Shown piece by piece: positions 61,767 through 64,000 of a stretch of DNA of 64,000 nucleotides. Made by a program: the position numbers and the translations under genes. The stretch's first letter is position 1. Each line of letters opens with the position of its first letter. Origin of the DNA: PLanc-01 sp034678485. Lineage in GTDB: Bacteria > Planctomycetota > Phycisphaerae > Sedimentisphaerales > Anaerobacaceae. The stretch lies in contig JAXDBU010000194.1 of the NCBI GenBank assembly GCA_034678485.1, positions 1 to 64,000 on the forward strand, read 5' to 3'. The notes below the pieces were generated by a model. It saw only the letters and a program-made list of their open reading frames with translations, was not told the DNA's origin and searched no databases.

Positions 61767-62104
61767 GTTGAATGTCCTTTCTTTGCCCTGCCACGGGTAC
61801 CCGACGACTATCTTCCACCGATCGCCGCGGTCCGCCAATCGCCCACAGAATCACGCATCTCAGGATTCGTGCAAAACCCGTGCCAGCCGACCGGAGCTGT
61901 TCCACCGAAACATAAGTGCTTTTTTCGTAGTCATTTACGTTCTCCCAGCGCCTGGGATCGGGGATACTCAGGTCGGGATGGAGACACGTTTGCCGGCTCG
62001 CCGTGCCATTTTGGCAGGATACACGGTTTTCCGTCGGTTCTCGTTCAACTCGTGCCGCAATTTGGCCGAACACACTGACGTGAAAAGCTTTGCGGATGGT
62101 TCTA
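61767..62104. other. Gap upstream of dnaK and the PilZ gene
   Basis: This 340-base gap between divergent genes should hold both promoters. No clear -35/-10 pair or inverted repeat of the TTAGCACTC type was found. No gene is supported. Confidence 0.5.
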
Positions 62105-62479
62105 ATGCAAAACACGAACAACCGATATGAACAAAGGCTCACATACCGCTGGCCGGTCTGGTTCGGTCAAGACATTACGCAGACGGTTCATCCTGGGCTG
62201 ATGGTGAATGTCTCCAGCACTGGAATGGCCTTTACGACGCACCGCGCCGATCGCTCGCTCCTCCAGGCGGGCCAGCAAATCACCGTCCGGTTCAGCCTGC
62301 CGCGATTCGACGAGCGGGACCCGACGGCCACGGTAGGAGTCACACGGACCGGACGAATCCGCTGGGTGACCGCCGTCGGCGGCGGCCACAAGATCGGCTT
62401 CGAGTTCGACAACCCGCTCTCGCTCAAACCCGCCGAACAAGCGGCTTTGGCCGCCTCCCATGCCGACCCGACCTTGTAG
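62105..62479 (+). CDS. PilZ-domain protein
   Basis: The 124-residue protein has the PilZ signature: NRYEQRLTYRWPVWF (RxxxR) and MVNVSSTGMAF (NxSxxG). It probably binds cyclic di-GMP and alters a surface or secretion process. No other domain is present. A start at the ATG at 62105 (MQNTNNRYEQR) fits the usual short N-terminus; a longer start at 62090 is possible. No strong RBS is seen in either case. Confidence 0.85.
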   Translation: MQNTNNRYEQRLTYRWPVWFGQDITQTVHPGLMVNVSSTGMAFTTHRADRSLLQAGQQITVRFSLPRFDERDPTATVGVTRTGRIRWVTAVGGGHKIGFEFDNPLSLKPAEQAALAASHADPTL

Positions 62480-62683
62480 GGCATGCATCGAGCAAGTCGG
62501 GGAGTCCATCCCATCCCAAGACACTGCCTCTTGACTTCCTGCCCCCAATCAACCATAATCACGCCAGGAGTGAACGTAATCCACTGCGCTCTGCGGCCCG
62601 GGGCCGCAGGCTCGCGCACGGTTGCCCCGCGAGGAATGAGAGGCAACGCAAATGGCCGCTCTGTGATTGAGGATGTCGACACA

Positions 62684-63484
62684 ATGCACCCGCGACCTTC
62701 AATTCGCTCCGGCGGCTTCACGCTTGTCGAACTGCTGGTGGTCATCGGGGTCATCGCCGTCCTGATCGCCGTACTGCTCCCGGCCCTATCCAGAGCAAAG
62801 GGTCTCGCCCAGAGCGTTGTGTGCCTGAACCATCTCAAGCAGCTCCAGACCTGCTGGCTGATGTACGCCAACGATCATGACGGCACGCTGCCGCCCAACC
62901 TGTCGGTCTACAACCTGTCCACCGGCCAGCCGATCGCCGGGCTGGATCTGAAGATGACCTGGTGCGCCGGCAACGTTCAGAAGGATCTCGACACGACCAA
63001 CATCGAGAACGGGTACCTGTTCCCCTACAACCGCTCGACCGCGATCTATCATTGCCCGGCGGACAAGGCCCGCGTGCCCGGCTCGAACGTGCGCCACACG
63101 CGCAGCTACAACATGAGCCAGTCCGTCACCGGCATCGGCTTCGGCAGCGTCCTGGACAACATCCCGACCTTTCAGAAGCTCACGCAAATCAGAAAGCCCG
63201 AACCCGCCAATCTGTTCGTTTTCATCGGCGTGCACGAAGACGGAATCGCGGACTCGCTCTTTGGCATGCCGCTGCCCGGAGACTCCTATGACGGCATCTG
63301 GTTCGATTTGCCCGCGGGCCGCCACAACGACGGAGGCAATCTCTCCTTCGCCGACGGACACGTCGAGCACTGGAAATGGGCGGTGCCGAAGATCTTCCGC
63401 TCCCTGGGGCAAGAGGTCCAGCCTGAGGAAGAACGGCGCGACTACGACCGGGTCCGCGACCACATGCGAAAGACGATGAAGTGA
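62684..63484 (+). CDS. Type II pseudopilin-like protein
   Basis: The 266-residue protein has a leader with GGFTLVELLVVIGVIAVLIA, then a domain of the Planctomycete pseudopilin type, with LSFADGHVEHWKWA near the end (H-X9-DG-type signature). I chose the ATG at 62684 (MHPRPSIRSGG), because longer upstream starts would place the leader 80 residues in. No secretion genes are adjacent. This is the third such protein in the window. Confidence 0.85.
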   Translation: MHPRPSIRSGGFTLVELLVVIGVIAVLIAVLLPALSRAKGLAQSVVCLNHLKQLQTCWLMYANDHDGTLPPNLSVYNLSTGQPIAGLDLKMTWCAGNVQKDLDTTNIENGYLFPYNRSTAIYHCPADKARVPGSNVRHTRSYNMSQSVTGIGFGSVLDNIPTFQKLTQIRKPEPANLFVFIGVHEDGIADSLFGMPLPGDSYDGIWFDLPAGRHNDGGNLSFADGHVEHWKWAVPKIFRSLGQEVQPEEERRDYDRVRDHMRKTMK

Positions 63485-63518
63485 AAGGCCCGCCCGATCC
63501 TTTTCGCCATCGTGAGTA

Positions 63519-63547
63519 TTGACATGGAGGCTTCTCTGGAGTACATT
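63519..63547 (+). promoter_or_regulatory. Promoter of the RHH/MazF-like toxin-antitoxin pair
   Basis: TTGACA (63519-63524) is followed after 17 bases by TACATT (63542-63547). The expected start is near 63554, the A of the antitoxin ATG, so the mRNA may be leaderless. No RBS is present upstream of the ATG, which agrees with this. Confidence 0.6.
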
Positions 63548-63553
63548 GGTAGT

Positions 63554-63787
63554 ATGAAAGTCAAGACATCCATCACACTGTCTGAAGAGTTGCTCAAGGC
63601 CGTGGACAAGCGGACGAAGCGCCAGAAGAGAACGCGGTCGGATTTCATCGAGGGCGCGGTGTGGGCCTTCATCCAGCAACTGACCCGCGACGAGCAGAAC
63701 GCCCGCGATCTGGAGATCATCAACCGCAACGCAGATGCCCTGAACCGGCAGGCCAACGACGTGCTGGAATATCAGGTGCTTCCATGA
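63554..63787 (+). CDS. Ribbon-helix-helix antitoxin
   Basis: The 77-residue protein begins with the RHH pattern KVKTSITLSEELLKAVDKRT, with a DNA-binding strand and two helices, followed by a toxin-binding C-terminal helix (ADALNRQANDVLEYQV). It neutralises the MazF-like toxin gene that starts with overlapping ATGA. The ATG at 63554 is preferred; upstream start codons lack an RBS and add an unrelated piece. Confidence 0.85.
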   Translation: MKVKTSITLSEELLKAVDKRTKRQKRTRSDFIEGAVWAFIQQLTRDEQNARDLEIINRNADALNRQANDVLEYQVLP

Positions 63788-64000
63788 AGCGTGGAGAGCT
63801 CTACCGCGTGTCCCACCCCTCGGCTCGCGATCCGAAACGGTATCGGGTGTTCGCGGTCGTCAGTCGCCAGATGTTGATCGACTCCCGCTTTTCCACGGTG
63901 ATCTGTGCGCCGGTTTACACCGCGTATGACGGATTGGCGACGCAGGTGCCCGTTGGACCGGAGGAAGGTCTCAAGCACGAGAGCAGTGTCCATTGTGACG
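63784..64000 (+). CDS. MazF/PemK-like toxin, cut by the window end
   Basis: The first 72 residues are present (MKRGELYRVSHPSARDPKRY, then VFAVVSRQMLIDSRFSTVIC and APVYTAYDGL). These match the MazF/PemK fold, whose members are sequence-specific mRNA interferases. The antitoxin gene overlaps by ATGA. The C-terminus lies beyond the window, so completeness is unknown. Confidence 0.85.
   Translation, partial: MKRGELYRVSHPSARDPKRYRVFAVVSRQMLIDSRFSTVICAPVYTAYDGLATQVPVGPEEGLKHESSVHCD

Noticed and set aside
60123..62078. 651-codon plus-strand frame opposite dnaK
   Set aside because: dnaK is unmistakable; the frame opposite has no start signal and no domain.
61767..62104. CIRCE element for dnaK
   Set aside because: No TTAGCACTC-N9-GAGTGCTAA-type inverted repeat was found upstream.
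1..64000. CRISPR array, rRNA or tRNA genes
   Set aside because: No regularly spaced direct repeats and no recognisable rRNA or tRNA sequence were seen on either strand.

Overview
The window most resembles a chromosome segment from a Planctomycetota bacterium, probably of the Phycisphaerae/Sedimentisphaerales type. This is inferred from gene content, not from a marker gene. The pointers are high GC, four ECF sigma/anti-sigma cassettes with large extracytoplasmic sensor domains, type II pseudopilin-like proteins with a GFTLxELLVVI leader, a dockerin protein, a GH106-like rhamnosidase, secreted FG-GAP and beta-propeller proteins, an McsA/McsB pair, and many dispersed non-coding repeats between genes. 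No rRNA, tRNA or CRISPR array was recognised.

Layout. (1) 1-12.6 kb is an accessory, defence-rich zone. It holds a cut-off gene end, two small conserved genes, a four-gene minus-strand operon (ParB-like protein, unknown putative nuclease, C5 DNA methyltransferase, Vsr) bracketed by inverted dispersed repeats, an MNT/HEPN toxin-antitoxin pair whose HEPN gene carries an in-frame TGA, the mcsA-mcsB stress pair, and a plus-strand operon with a good sigma-70-like promoter (unknown protein, HELGH metallopeptidase, dCTP deaminase-like protein). (2) 12.6-28.2 kb is almost entirely minus strand. It holds four ECF sigma genes with membrane anti-sigma/sensor partners, paralogous secreted proteins sharing a C-terminal motif, a pseudopilin-like protein, and an FtsX-type permease with an HlyD-type adaptor but no ATPase gene. 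Several of these units end in one recurrent terminator hairpin. (3) 28.2-29.1 kb holds three copies of a roughly 120-bp inverted-repeat element, one of which contains a GIY-YIG nuclease gene. (4) 29.1-39.5 kb holds rnhA and a secreted hydrolase group: GH106-like enzyme, M28 peptidase, beta-propeller protein, FG-GAP protein and serine hydrolase. (5) 40.0-59.7 kb is a tightly spaced plus-strand gene row that may be one transcript. It encodes a dockerin protein, a pseudopilin-like protein, a protease-like/TPR/thioredoxin-like fusion, a membrane protein, MoxR, DUF58, a BatA-like protein, a 2626-residue VWA-TPR protein, a Cys-tailed TPR protein and a membrane iron-sulfur protein. (6) 59.8-64 kb holds dnaK, a PilZ protein, another pseudopilin-like protein, and a ribbon-helix-helix/MazF-like toxin-antitoxin pair cut by the window edge.

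The strongest candidates for something undescribed are the GIY-YIG-carrying repeat element, the metallopeptidase/dCTP deaminase operon, the ParB-nuclease-methyltransferase-Vsr operon, and the giant VWA-TPR protein of the MoxR operon. All assignments come from reading sequence and motifs; no database search was run.
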